DNA of 16,139 nucleotides from an uncultured Alphaproteobacteria bacterium (GCA_900540425.1 UQFU01000032.1:1-16139); one strand, 5' to 3'; shown: positions 6,923 to 13,065, counted from the first letter of the stretch. Numbers and translations: made by a program. Notes: a model not told the origin generated them from the letters alone.

Positions 6923-8542
6923 ATGGAAAGAGAACTTACTGTTGACACCATGCTGTATGGGTTGCGCTGCCCGAACTACAGGATTCGCAGCGAGTGTTGG
7001 TATCATTTTTGTGCGCATTACCGCGAGACGCCGCTGTATAATGTCAAAAATATTGACTTTTCCGCCCGAGATGCTCTGGGGATTCCCCTCTATTCAAAGT
7101 CGGAAATGTACGGGGCTTTTCTGCTTTTGCTGCTGAGAGATCCTTTGTCCCCCCAGAGTGAAAACTTCCTGATGCTCCTGTTTTGTGAAACGGACAGCGA
7201 TTTAAGCATCAGCTATCTGATTGAAATCGTTTCCCGGGTCGAAAACCGCGATCTCGTCGAATGCTGCCTGCCGGTCTTGAAAAACCGCCTCAACGCGTAT
7301 GGAAACATTTCCGGTATAATCAAACTTCTGGAGAGGACAAACGAGAGCAACCGCCATCAGCTTCTGCCGATTATTGTCGAAGGATTCAGTCACATAACGC
7401 TGGATTTTGAAAGTCTGGCCCAAATCCACCCGATTTTGCAACAAAATTTTCTGAAAAAGGCTGCCCTCCGGGAAGATGGTTTTCAGATTTTGCAAAGCAT
7501 TGTCAGACATCAGCTCCATCCTTTTTCAAAAAGCCGGACGCTGCTGTGGCAAAGCCTGAGTTGCGGCATGAAATACAATCCTGGTTTTTATTGCCAATAT
7601 CGCGACTTGCTTCGCAATCTGGTAGTCAGAACTCATCAAAATGCCGAATCCCAAAGCTTCAAAGCTCTGCTCAAAGAACCGTCAAGCCCGTTCAACAACA
7701 GCAGTTTCAATGTCAATCACCTGATTGATATTTTATTTGAGATTAAAGATGAACCGCTACATTCCTCAAAATTTTCAGATGTTTTCTGGAATGCGGAAAC
7801 ATATGGTCTCGTCTGCGATTGGCTGGAATCCAACATTTTGGACAATGACCAAGCCGCGCAGCACGCATTGCCCCTGTTACAGCATCTGGCCTGCCAGGTG
7901 CCGGCACGGCAAAGCATCAAGCTCTTCCGGCTGGTTGAAAAAATCATCTATTGCCGGTTGTGGGAAGACCTATACGGCCGCAAAACGGCTAAACCGGCCA
8001 ACTGCCGATGGGATGATTTTTTCTCTACCCGCCAGGACTGTCCGGACTTCATTTCGTCATACGGGGTGTTGCTGGCAGCCCTTTTGCAACAATGCCGTCA
8101 GGGTATTGATGAAAAAAGCTTTCTGGAAATGTGTTATAAACTGCATGAAAACAGCAATCCCGATATTCGTGAAATTGCCCGGACGGCATTGGTTGCCTAT
8201 CTGGAAACACCGGCTCAATTTGCCGTCACATTCAAAAACCTCAATGCGGGAATTCATCCTTTTCCCTATGAGCGCTTTATTTGTGAACACCTGGACTTGT
8301 TAAACCTCAGTGCCAACCGTAAAACTGTCATATTTTTTCTGCGCCGCATGATATACAATGTCAACGAGTCTGCGCTTCGGGAACACATTTTCAAACATGC
8401 CCAAAACCTGTTCGAGCACAGGGAAACCGAGTTTGACCAGACGGAAATGCAATATTATCAAGACATTTGCGCTTTATATGACAACAATGCCGATTCCGCA
8501 GAAATCCAATTTTACAGTTTTCTCAAAAATTATTTATTTTAA
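6923..8542 (+). CDS. Hypothetical protein, all-helical, possible HEAT/ARM-like solenoid
   Basis: I do not recognise this 539-residue protein. It has no signal peptide or membrane segment and is rich in Leu, Ile, Phe, Asn and Cys. Its pattern of amphipathic stretches, such as LLPIIVEGFSHI, HALPLLQHLACQV and PDIREIARTALVAYLE, resembles HEAT or ARM helical repeats, suggesting a scaffold or binding protein; this is inference from composition only. No catalytic motif stands out. The ATG at 6923 is preceded by an AT-rich stretch without a clear Shine-Dalgarno, and no better start lies upstream in frame. It starts 88 bases after era and ends at the bidirectional terminator 8549-8575, so its expression is either its own or read-through from era. 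Codon use resembles the housekeeping genes, so recent transfer is not evident. Confidence 0.75.
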   Translation: MERELTVDTMLYGLRCPNYRIRSECWYHFCAHYRETPLYNVKNIDFSARDALGIPLYSKSEMYGAFLLLLLRDPLSPQSENFLMLLFCETDSDLSISYLIEIVSRVENRDLVECCLPVLKNRLNAYGNISGIIKLLERTNESNRHQLLPIIVEGFSHITLDFESLAQIHPILQQNFLKKAALREDGFQILQSIVRHQLHPFSKSRTLLWQSLSCGMKYNPGFYCQYRDLLRNLVVRTHQNAESQSFKALLKEPSSPFNNSSFNVNHLIDILFEIKDEPLHSSKFSDVFWNAETYGLVCDWLESNILDNDQAAQHALPLLQHLACQVPARQSIKLFRLVEKIIYCRLWEDLYGRKTAKPANCRWDDFFSTRQDCPDFISSYGVLLAALLQQCRQGIDEKSFLEMCYKLHENSNPDIREIARTALVAYLETPAQFAVTFKNLNAGIHPFPYERFICEHLDLLNLSANRKTVIFFLRRMIYNVNESALREHIFKHAQNLFEHRETEFDQTEMQYYQDICALYDNNADSAEIQFYSFLKNYLF

Positions 8543-8548
8543 AGCTTG

Positions 8549-8575
8549 AAAATCCCCGCTTTGGCGGGGATTTTT
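8549..8575. terminator. Bidirectional intrinsic terminator between convergent genes
   Basis: TCCCCGC (8553-8559) pairs with GCGGGGA (8564-8570) around a TTTG loop. The stem is flanked by an A-run on the left and a T-run (8571-8575) on the right, so it can work in both directions. It lies just after the 539-residue gene and touches the stop codon of the minus-strand gene that ends at 8576. Confidence 0.9.
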
Positions 8576-9901
8576 CTATTTCCCGGGTGCCTTGTACCTC
8601 AAGAAAGGCAAAACCTTCGCCAAAGGTGCAAAAATACTTTTTTCATTCATTTTCAGAGCATATTCCACATATTCGGGATAATGCGAAAGATGATTCTCCT
8701 CGGTCTTGGCCCGAATATAATACAAAATATTAACCCCAAATAACAAAATACAGCCGCGCAACGCCAACTGCCAATTCGCGCCCCAAACCATAAACGGCAT
8801 TGAAACCAGCCACCAGGAAATATTCTTAAAAACATAGGCCGGATGCTTGGTATACCGATACGGCCCTCCGGTTACCAGCCCCCGATACGTCAGATTGGAA
8901 AAACGCAATCCCAAGGCAACCGTTGCCAAGCTGTAAACCAATTCCAAAATCAAAATTATTGACATCCACAAAATAAACCAAATGCCGGTATTCTCAAACA
9001 CTTGTACCCAGGTGGTTCCGGTTCCGTAAGCCAGATAATAACGGCCAATCAAATCTCCCCAAAACGGCCAATAGCACATAACCGCAGCCAACCACCCGAC
9101 AAGGGTCGGCTCACTGGAACGGATTTGCGTGTTAAACAAGCGGAAAGTCATCATATAACCGGCCGCGGCAAAAGACAGATCAATCAAAAAAATCAGTTCG
9201 TTCAAATAAATAAAAACGTTATAAGGATAATCTGACATTCGTCCGAAATCGGCTTTCATAAACCAGTCCAAACGCTGTTCAAAATACGGAAACATAAGTG
9301 CCAAATAAAAGAACTTTACGCCCCAGCCCCGAAACAGCTCCGCCAACTCCCCCTTGTCCGCATCTTCCCGATATCCGCAAAGCCAACGCCCTAACTGCCA
9401 ATAAGCATCTTTCGGGCGTTCGGAAATCTTGTCTTCTCCGGCAAAATAAAATACCGCAATTAGGACCAGCAGCCACCAAATACTTTTCAAAACCCGAAAA
9501 TAATCGCGAAACAAACTATCCTGATAAATCGGAAACAACCAATAAAGAAAAGCTATCAGCCCCCAGACGAACATCAGCGCCAAAAGCTTATATCCCAGGC
9601 GCGGCCAAGATAAACGACGGCGAACCCTGATTTTAGAGAACAAACTTCCTTGTCGCCGAAATAAAAATTCCAGCCCCCAAACGCTTACTGCCAAAACGGC
9701 AACAAACAAAGCCAAAACTGCCAAACCGGACCAAGCCGAACCGCTTGCTTTCAGCAGCGCCACCGCTCCCAAAGCAGCAGCCATACCCGTCAAATTAATG
9801 GCAAACGACGTTTCCGACCCCGGCAAACCGTTGTTACGCTCATGACGAAAAGGGATATATTCCTGCGGATAAATATATTGTTTTTGCGCTTCTGTTTTCA
9901 T
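8576..9901 (-). CDS. Polytopic membrane protein with isoprenylcysteine-methyltransferase-like (ICMT/PEMT-type) C-terminus
   Basis: The protein has 441 residues and about nine to ten hydrophobic segments (for example 36-52, 58-80, 104-124, 141-156, 228-252, 265-282, 306-331, 382-397). The last ~110 residues carry the pattern of membrane methyltransferases of the ICMT/PEMT superfamily: GGPYRYTKHPAY (345-356), then RAKTEENHL (397-405) and YPEYVEY (408-414). In that superfamily these residues bind S-adenosylmethionine and shape the catalytic site. The N-terminal ~300 residues are an extra membrane part of unknown role; the substrate cannot be inferred and may be a lipid or isoprenoid. The ATG (9899-9901) has a perfect AGGAGG at 9908-9913. 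The gene lies 63 bases downstream of the 183-residue gene on the same strand. The family assignment is moderately sure, the reaction is not. Confidence 0.72.
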   Translation of the reverse strand: MKTEAQKQYIYPQEYIPFRHERNNGLPGSETSFAINLTGMAAALGAVALLKASGSAWSGLAVLALFVAVLAVSVWGLEFLFRRQGSLFSKIRVRRRLSWPRLGYKLLALMFVWGLIAFLYWLFPIYQDSLFRDYFRVLKSIWWLLVLIAVFYFAGEDKISERPKDAYWQLGRWLCGYREDADKGELAELFRGWGVKFFYLALMFPYFEQRLDWFMKADFGRMSDYPYNVFIYLNELIFLIDLSFAAAGYMMTFRLFNTQIRSSEPTLVGWLAAVMCYWPFWGDLIGRYYLAYGTGTTWVQVFENTGIWFILWMSIILILELVYSLATVALGLRFSNLTYRGLVTGGPYRYTKHPAYVFKNISWWLVSMPFMVWGANWQLALRGCILLFGVNILYYIRAKTEENHLSHYPEYVEYALKMNEKSIFAPLAKVLPFLRYKAPGK

Positions 9902-9964
9902 TGCCGCCTCCTGATCTGTTAGACCATAATTACCATAGGCGGATTAATAAAGCGTTAGCACAAA

Positions 9965-10516
9965 CTACCAGTCGAGTCCGGACTTTCCGTAAAAATCAAA
10001 CATCAGACTAAAAAAATCTTCAAACCGAACATCATAAATCCCCAGCTTTAAGTCAACCGAAAAAGGCTCAACCAGCTTATTGCGATGAAAAAACTGATAA
10101 TCCTGAAGATCATCTCCGGGATTTCGCGACATTAAAACGCCATGATAACCGTTCTCGCTGTTTTCGGAGCAACGAGCCACCAACAACTCCCTTTCACGAA
10201 AGCACAAATGCAGATGCCGGCGGTTATTGTTGGGGATATTACGGTCACACACACATAAATATCCCCTCCCGACAGCATAAATTTCGCGACACTCGGCTTC
10301 AATGCTCCGGGCGGCAACCGTTCCGGCGGCCAAATCGCGCTTCTGAAAATAAAAAACCGGTTCCATGTCGCCTATCCCGTCAAGCCTGCCGGACAAATTC
10401 TCCATTACGGACAAATGAAAATCCTCCGGCAAATTGATTTCTCTGGAAGCCCGCTTGGAGGACAATAATTTGCTTAATACATCTTTTTTAGGCTGTTTGT
10501 TATGATTCTTATGCAT
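9965..10516 (-). CDS. Hypothetical protein, soluble, 183 residues
   Basis: I do not recognise this protein. It begins with a very basic stretch (MHKNHNKQPKKDVLSKLLSS, then KRASR), has no signal peptide or membrane segment, and carries five cysteines in the middle (around ECREIYAVGRGYLCVCD, HLCF and ARCS) with a His-rich RRHLHLCF; these do not form a clear zinc-binding motif. The C-terminus is acidic and aromatic (VRFEDFFSLMFDFYGKSGLDW). The start (10514-10516) is well supported by GAGGTG at 10525-10530. It lies between the membrane methyltransferase-like gene (63 bases downstream) and the 294-residue gene (110 bases upstream), all on the same strand. No strong promoter is visible in the upstream gap, only a weak TTGCAA/TAATAT pair, so co-transcription with its neighbours is possible. 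Confidence 0.65.
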   Translation of the reverse strand: MHKNHNKQPKKDVLSKLLSSKRASREINLPEDFHLSVMENLSGRLDGIGDMEPVFYFQKRDLAAGTVAARSIEAECREIYAVGRGYLCVCDRNIPNNNRRHLHLCFRERELLVARCSENSENGYHGVLMSRNPGDDLQDYQFFHRNKLVEPFSVDLKLGIYDVRFEDFFSLMFDFYGKSGLDW

Positions 10517-10626
10517 AATAAATTCACCTCAAATTACAACTAATGATATACAACAGACGCACAAATATTAGATGCAAGTTGAGTTATTTTGCAACTGATT
10601 TTATAAATTATATACTGAAAAATTAT

Positions 10627-11511
10627 CTATTCCGTTTCCTGTCTTGATACATTTTCAAGTTTATATTCTTTCATTAATATACGGTAGTTCCCCCAGGCAA
10701 CTTCATCAACACTTTCAGGCTCTGTTCTCAGGTTTGTTTCCGGATCATACGCTACTGTTCCTTTAATTCTAAAAACATCAAGATTTTTAATCGGCTTTGG
10801 GGAACAATATTTGATTGGAATATCTGAAGTATGCAACAAAGTTCCATTAATATTTACACCCTCGCTATTAGCGGCCACAGCTTGTATCAACTTATCATAA
10901 TTACTTTTATATAAAGGGGAATTAGCGCATAAATAATCATTGATGGCTTGGGTTCTGCGGGAATTGTTGGCATTTGTATTATCTGCTTTTTCTACGACGA
11001 GCTGCCCCGATGGCATAGCATATTCAATTATGGGACAACGAACTTCATTATCCCATCCAAGCCTGTTAACAATACATTTTTCACCTGAAGAATTTTCTAT
11101 TTCAAATTTCACATCAACATTGAATTCATATTTTTGGCTCTCCCAGAAATCAAGAAAAATTGACCTGTCTCTCCCCCTCTTCACGTTCGGATGCTGTTCA
11201 TTATCCAACTGCCAATCAGGATATTTCACCGTATCTTTTTTTACGGGCACCTCAACCTTAAGAGCTTCACCATTTTTAAGCCTGATATCAATGCCAAAAT
11301 TCTCCATAGCCCATTCCGCATCTGCCGCCACAAGAAGAGAACAGTAATATTTATCAGCTCGATTTTTACTGGTCCAACAATAAAACCCATCGCTCTGCCC
11401 GCCATAACCATTTCCTCGCTCTGGAACAATCCCCTCAGACAGAAAATCATTCGCCTTCTCGCTTGAAGCATCTCTGGATATATGATAAAATTTCAAATAC
11501 TCATCAGCCAT
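10627..11511 (-). CDS. Hypothetical protein, possible ADP-ribosyltransferase-like N-terminus
   Basis: This 294-residue soluble protein has no signal peptide or membrane segment. Its N-terminus reads KFYHISRDAS (His10), an EGIVP turn, a Gly-rich GNGYGGQ, then SDGFYCWTSKNRADKYY (Tyr44). Order and spacing recall DUF3990/PARP-like ADP-ribosyltransferase folds, where an H near residue 10, a GFY strand and a helix with conserved Ala follow one another and a late Glu completes the site; E264, E266 or E270 could fill that role. The resemblance is weak and is inference. The middle (90-240) matches nothing I know. The start (11509-11511) has an excellent GGGGAGG at 11521-11527 and an extended -10 promoter just upstream. 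Four 60-base samples gave 30, 37, 48 and 52 % GC, lower on average than the housekeeping genes, and the gene borders the repeat block, so acquisition is possible. Confidence 0.65.
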   Translation of the reverse strand: MADEYLKFYHISRDASSEKANDFLSEGIVPERGNGYGGQSDGFYCWTSKNRADKYYCSLLVAADAEWAMENFGIDIRLKNGEALKVEVPVKKDTVKYPDWQLDNEQHPNVKRGRDRSIFLDFWESQKYEFNVDVKFEIENSSGEKCIVNRLGWDNEVRCPIIEYAMPSGQLVVEKADNTNANNSRRTQAINDYLCANSPLYKSNYDKLIQAVAANSEGVNINGTLLHTSDIPIKYCSPKPIKNLDVFRIKGTVAYDPETNLRTEPESVDEVAWGNYRILMKEYKLENVSRQETE

Positions 11512-11537
11512 TGGCTAAACCTCCCCAAACACATTTT

Positions 11538-11546
11538 ATTATAGCA
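11538..11546 (-). promoter_or_regulatory. Extended -10 promoter of the 294-residue gene
   Basis: Read on the minus strand, the bases are TG-C-TATAAT, a perfect extended -10 element. Transcription would start near 11531, leaving a leader of about 20 bases. No good -35 hexamer lies at 16-18 bases, which extended -10 promoters do not need. Confidence 0.6.
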
Positions 11547-11630
11547 TATTCTAAACTAAAAAACGCTTCAATTTAAAATCATACTAAAAAATCATCTAAC
11601 AAAAGTTGTTACAAACCAAGTGACCGAAGT

Positions 11631-11890
11631 GTAAGAAGAAAGATGGTTTTGGATAACTGGGATTCTGGGATTGACCGAGATTTACCGGGATATATCGGGA
11701 TGCCACTTTACCACCCCCCTTGATAGACAATGTTTATAGGCCATTTAAGAACCGCTTAAAGTATCTGTAAGAAGAAAGATGGTTCTGCATAACTGGGATT
11801 CTGAGATTAACCGAGATTTACCGGGATATATCGGGATAAACTTCTTTCTCAATCCTTTATTTTAAGCCATTTATAGGCCGTTTAAAAACC
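11631..11890. repeat. Tandem ~123-base duplication with 10-base phased GGGAT motifs
   Basis: Bases 11631-11701 and 11767-11837 are two 71-base copies with four mismatches, 136 bases apart. After a dissimilar stretch the similarity resumes (TTTATAGGCC at 11733 and 11870, 21 bases with two mismatches). Inside each copy the motif G(G/A)GAT recurs at 11659, 11667, 11677, 11687, 11697 and at 11795, 11803, 11813, 11823, 11833, i.e. spacing 8 then 10, 10, 10. The phasing close to one DNA turn resembles a protein-binding array or iterons. A further TAACTGGGATTCT lies at 12081-12093. Confidence 0.85.
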
Positions 11891-12024
11891 TTTCTGTCGC
11901 TCTTTCATTTTGAAACCTTGGGAAATTCGAAAAGGCAAAATGGTTTTGCATTGTGCAAAATGGTTTTGCATAACGTTTTTTATTTTATTTAGAAAAAACA
12001 ATATGATATTAAAAAGGAGGATTT

Positions 12025-12177
12025 TTGAAAAATTTTAAACTGGGATTTAAAATCCCTTATTTTAAATCCCGGTTAAAGGCTAACTGGGATTCTTTTAGAC
12101 GGAAAACGGACAATTTAAATTTTACAAATAGCTGCTTTTACTTTTTTATAAAACCTCCCGACAAAACCTACTTTTAA
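12025..12177 (+). CDS. Doubtful small ORF behind a strong Shine-Dalgarno
   Basis: AGGAGG at 12015-12020 lies four bases before a TTG (12025) that opens a 50-codon frame ending with TAA at 12175-12177. The product would be basic and aromatic (LKNFKLGFKIPYFKSRLK at its start, FYFFIKPPDKTYF at its end), without a membrane segment. The spacing is short, the start is TTG, and codons 4-18 lie within a long hairpin, so the Shine-Dalgarno could be chance in AT-rich DNA. I rate it as a candidate only. Confidence 0.22.
   Translation: MKNFKLGFKIPYFKSRLKANWDSFRRKTDNLNFTNSCFYFFIKPPDKTYF
12035..12077. repeat. Long AT-rich hairpin
   Basis: GGGATTTAAAA (12042-12052) pairs perfectly with TTTTAAATCCC (12060-12070) around a seven-base loop. 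The stem continues outward with four more pairs (one T-G) and, after one mismatch, two more. The inner part can also fold as GGGATTT-A-AAATCCC (12042-12056), so two structures compete. There is no T-run after the stem, so it is not a terminator. Confidence 0.75.
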
Positions 12178-12324
12178 AACTTGACAAAACCTAGACTTTA
12201 AAAGCTGTGCAAAACCATTTTGCAACATTTGCAGAACCATTTTGCCCGCTACAATAATTCTCTCAAAACTATCAAATTAAAAATCCTTAAAATCGGACTG
12301 CGCGGGAGGCCTGGTTTATAAAGC

Positions 12325-12346
12325 AAAAAAGCACCTCAAAAGGTGC
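12325..12346 (-). terminator. Intrinsic terminator of the tRNA-Gly gene
   Basis: On the minus strand GCACCT-TTTG-AGGTGC is followed directly by six T, at a distance of about 12 bases from the CCA end of the tRNA. It ends the tRNA transcript and shields the repeat region from it. Confidence 0.85.
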
Positions 12347-12357
12347 ATTTATAAAAA

Positions 12358-12431
12358 TGGAGCGGGTAACGAGAATCGAACTCGCATTAAAAGCTTGGGA
12401 AGCTCTCGTTCTACCATTGAACTATACCCGC
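12358..12431 (-). tRNA. tRNA-Gly, anticodon CCC
   Basis: Read on the minus strand, the acceptor stem GCGGGTA (12431-12425) pairs with TACCCGC (12368-12362). The D arm (GTTCAATGGTAGAAC) and the anticodon arm AGAGC-TTCCCAA-GCTTT follow, with CCC in positions 34-36 of a seven-base loop. The T arm contains GTTCGAATC, the discriminator is T, and the CCA end is encoded. It reads glycine codon GGG. The gene stands alone, with its own promoter (12444-12471) and terminator (12325-12346). Its 3' end faces the low-GC repeat region, the orientation used by tRNA-targeting integrases, but no repeated copy of the 3' end was found. Confidence 0.97.
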
Positions 12432-12443
12432 AAAAGCAAAAGG

Positions 12444-12471
12444 AATATACACCAAATCCCAAAATAATCAA
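12444..12471 (-). promoter_or_regulatory. Promoter of tRNA-Gly
   Basis: On the minus strand TTGATT (12471-12466), a 16-base spacer, and TATATT (12449-12444) place the transcription start about six bases before the mature 5' end of the tRNA. Confidence 0.6.
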
Positions 12472-12490
12472 TACCAATTTTCACTTTTAT

Positions 12491-12521
12491 CCAAAACAAA
12501 AGGCGCACCTGCCGCACGCCT
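12491..12521 (-). terminator. Probable terminator of the lipoprotein gene
   Basis: On the minus strand AGGCG (12521-12517) pairs with CGCCT (12505-12501), extended inward by wobble pairs, and is followed by TTTGTTTT. The stem is short but lies 25 bases after the lipoprotein stop codon, where a terminator is expected. Confidence 0.5.
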
Positions 12522-12545
12522 CTCCTGTTTTCGCAAAAGCAATGT

Positions 12546-12863
12546 TTAGTTGCTTCCCAAAGCCGAATTCAGATTTTTCAGATTAGTGATGATCGATTCC
12601 GCCGCAGATTGGGATTCTTCGCTGATTCCCGCCGCCTGCAACGCCAGTTTTTTAATACAAATATTAACCAGTTCATCAGCCGTTGCGCTGATACCGGCAT
12701 TAAACAACGTACCGGCCTGAAGCTTGCTGTTTGCCTCACTAATCATACAGGCACGCATTTTTTCTTTAGGCGTTGCACTGCTGCTGACGGTCGTATATTG
12801 TGAAAGGTTGGAACAGGCGGCCGCCATCAAAAGCGCAGCTGTTCCGGCAATAATTTTTCTCAT
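12546..12863 (-). CDS. Small predicted lipoprotein, 105 residues
   Basis: From the ATG at 12861-12863 the protein begins MRKIIAGTAALLMAAACSNL: a short basic end, a hydrophobic stretch and a lipobox-like AAAC, so Cys17 would be lipidated and the protein anchored in the inner or outer membrane. The mature part (~89 residues) is helical and rich in Ala, Ser and Asn, with three more cysteines (RACM, NICIK); I do not recognise a family. The start is fixed by AGGAGA (12870-12875) six bases upstream; a longer frame from 12923 would run through the promoter and lacks a ribosome-binding site. It is divergent from nifJ and shares a 288-base control region with it. Confidence 0.75.
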   Translation of the reverse strand: MRKIIAGTAALLMAAACSNLSQYTTVSSSATPKEKMRACMISEANSKLQAGTLFNAGISATADELVNICIKKLALQAAGISEESQSAAESIITNLKNLNSALGSN

Positions 12864-12894
12864 TTGAGTTCTCCTGTTTGAAACTGTAATTTTA

Positions 12895-12923
12895 TCAATA
12901 CTTCCGTCCAGCCCGGCTGTCAA
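12895..12923 (-). promoter_or_regulatory. Promoter of the lipoprotein gene
   Basis: On the minus strand a perfect TTGACA (12923-12918), a 17-base spacer and TATTGA (12900-12895) form a sigma-70-type promoter, with a start near 12888 and a leader of about 25 bases. Confidence 0.6.
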
Positions 12924-12968
12924 AATTTTTTTGTAATTTTAAACAACAGATCCCCCGAACGCCGTCCT

Positions 12969-12982
12969 CTGATTTTTATCAG
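12969..12982 (+). promoter_or_regulatory. FNR/FixK-type anaerobox-like site upstream of nifJ
   Basis: CTGAT-TTTT-ATCAG has the exact 5-4-5 architecture of the FNR/FixK box (TTGAT-N4-ATCAA), with eight of ten half-site bases matching and symmetric changes at the outermost positions. Its centre is about 62 bases upstream of the predicted nifJ start, close to the -61.5 typical of class I activation by this family. A simple chance hairpin cannot be excluded. Confidence 0.4.
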
Positions 12983-13022
12983 GTAAAAGCCGAATTTTTT
13001 GATAGATTTTTGAAATCCGATG

Positions 13023-13031
13023 TGATATAAA
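13023..13031 (+). promoter_or_regulatory. Extended -10 promoter of nifJ
   Basis: TG-A-TATAAA (13023-13031) is a strong extended -10 element with no good -35 hexamer at 16-18 bases (TTGATA at 12999 is 21 bases away). Transcription would start near 13038, leaving a ~114-base leader. Confidence 0.5.
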
Positions 13032-13037
13032 GCGCGC

Positions 13038-13055
13038 ATATAGAAGATTCTATAT
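13038..13055. promoter_or_regulatory. Palindrome at the predicted nifJ transcription start, possible operator
   Basis: ATATAGAA-GA-TTCTATAT is a perfect inverted repeat with eight-base arms. It begins at the predicted transcription start, the position where a bound repressor would block RNA polymerase. It could also fold as a hairpin at the 5' end of the mRNA. Confidence 0.45.
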
Positions 13056-13065
13056 TAAGTTAACC

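Larger units (their letters stand above)
11935..12245. repeat. Facing pairs of a 15-base near-palindrome (GCAAAATGGTTTTGC)
   Basis: GCAAAATGGTTTTGC occurs at 11935-11949 and again at 11955-11969 (20-base period). Its reverse complement GCAAAACCATTTTGC is at 12209-12223, and a one-base variant, GCAGAACCATTTTGC, at 12231-12245 (22-base period). Each unit is itself a near-palindrome (GCAAAA/TTTTGC around a three-base centre). The two pairs therefore bound a ~240-base AT-rich interior, like the ends of a small non-autonomous element or a palindromic regulatory module. The related ATGGTT(T/C)TG(C/G)ATAAC also occurs in both copies of the tandem duplication. Confidence 0.8.
11512..12324. other. AT-rich, gene-poor repeat region
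   Basis: About 800 bases without a convincing gene lie between the 294-residue gene and the tRNA terminator. The region holds the promoter of that gene, a tandem duplication (11631-11890), two facing pairs of a 15-base near-palindrome (11935-12245), a long hairpin (12035-12077) and two GACAAAACCTA direct repeats 23 bases apart (12160 and 12183). GC falls to 22 % in 12001-12060. A doubtful 50-codon frame is listed separately. No transposase remnant is readable. Confidence 0.7.

Noticed and set aside
8576..11511. The three minus-strand genes as one defence or toxin-antitoxin operon
   Set aside because: Gaps of 63 and 110 bases, no shared overlap, and one member is a membrane methyltransferase-like protein; no known system has this set, and the link is only adjacency.
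11631..11890. CRISPR-like repeats
   Set aside because: There are only two long copies with internal similarity, no regular short repeats with unique spacers, and no cas genes.
11645..11970. DnaA-box-like TTAT(C/G)CAAA motifs within the repeats, suggesting a replication origin
   Set aside because: The match to TTATNCACA is imperfect, no dnaA, dnaN, hemE, parAB or rep gene is nearby, and the motifs are part of the local repeat family.
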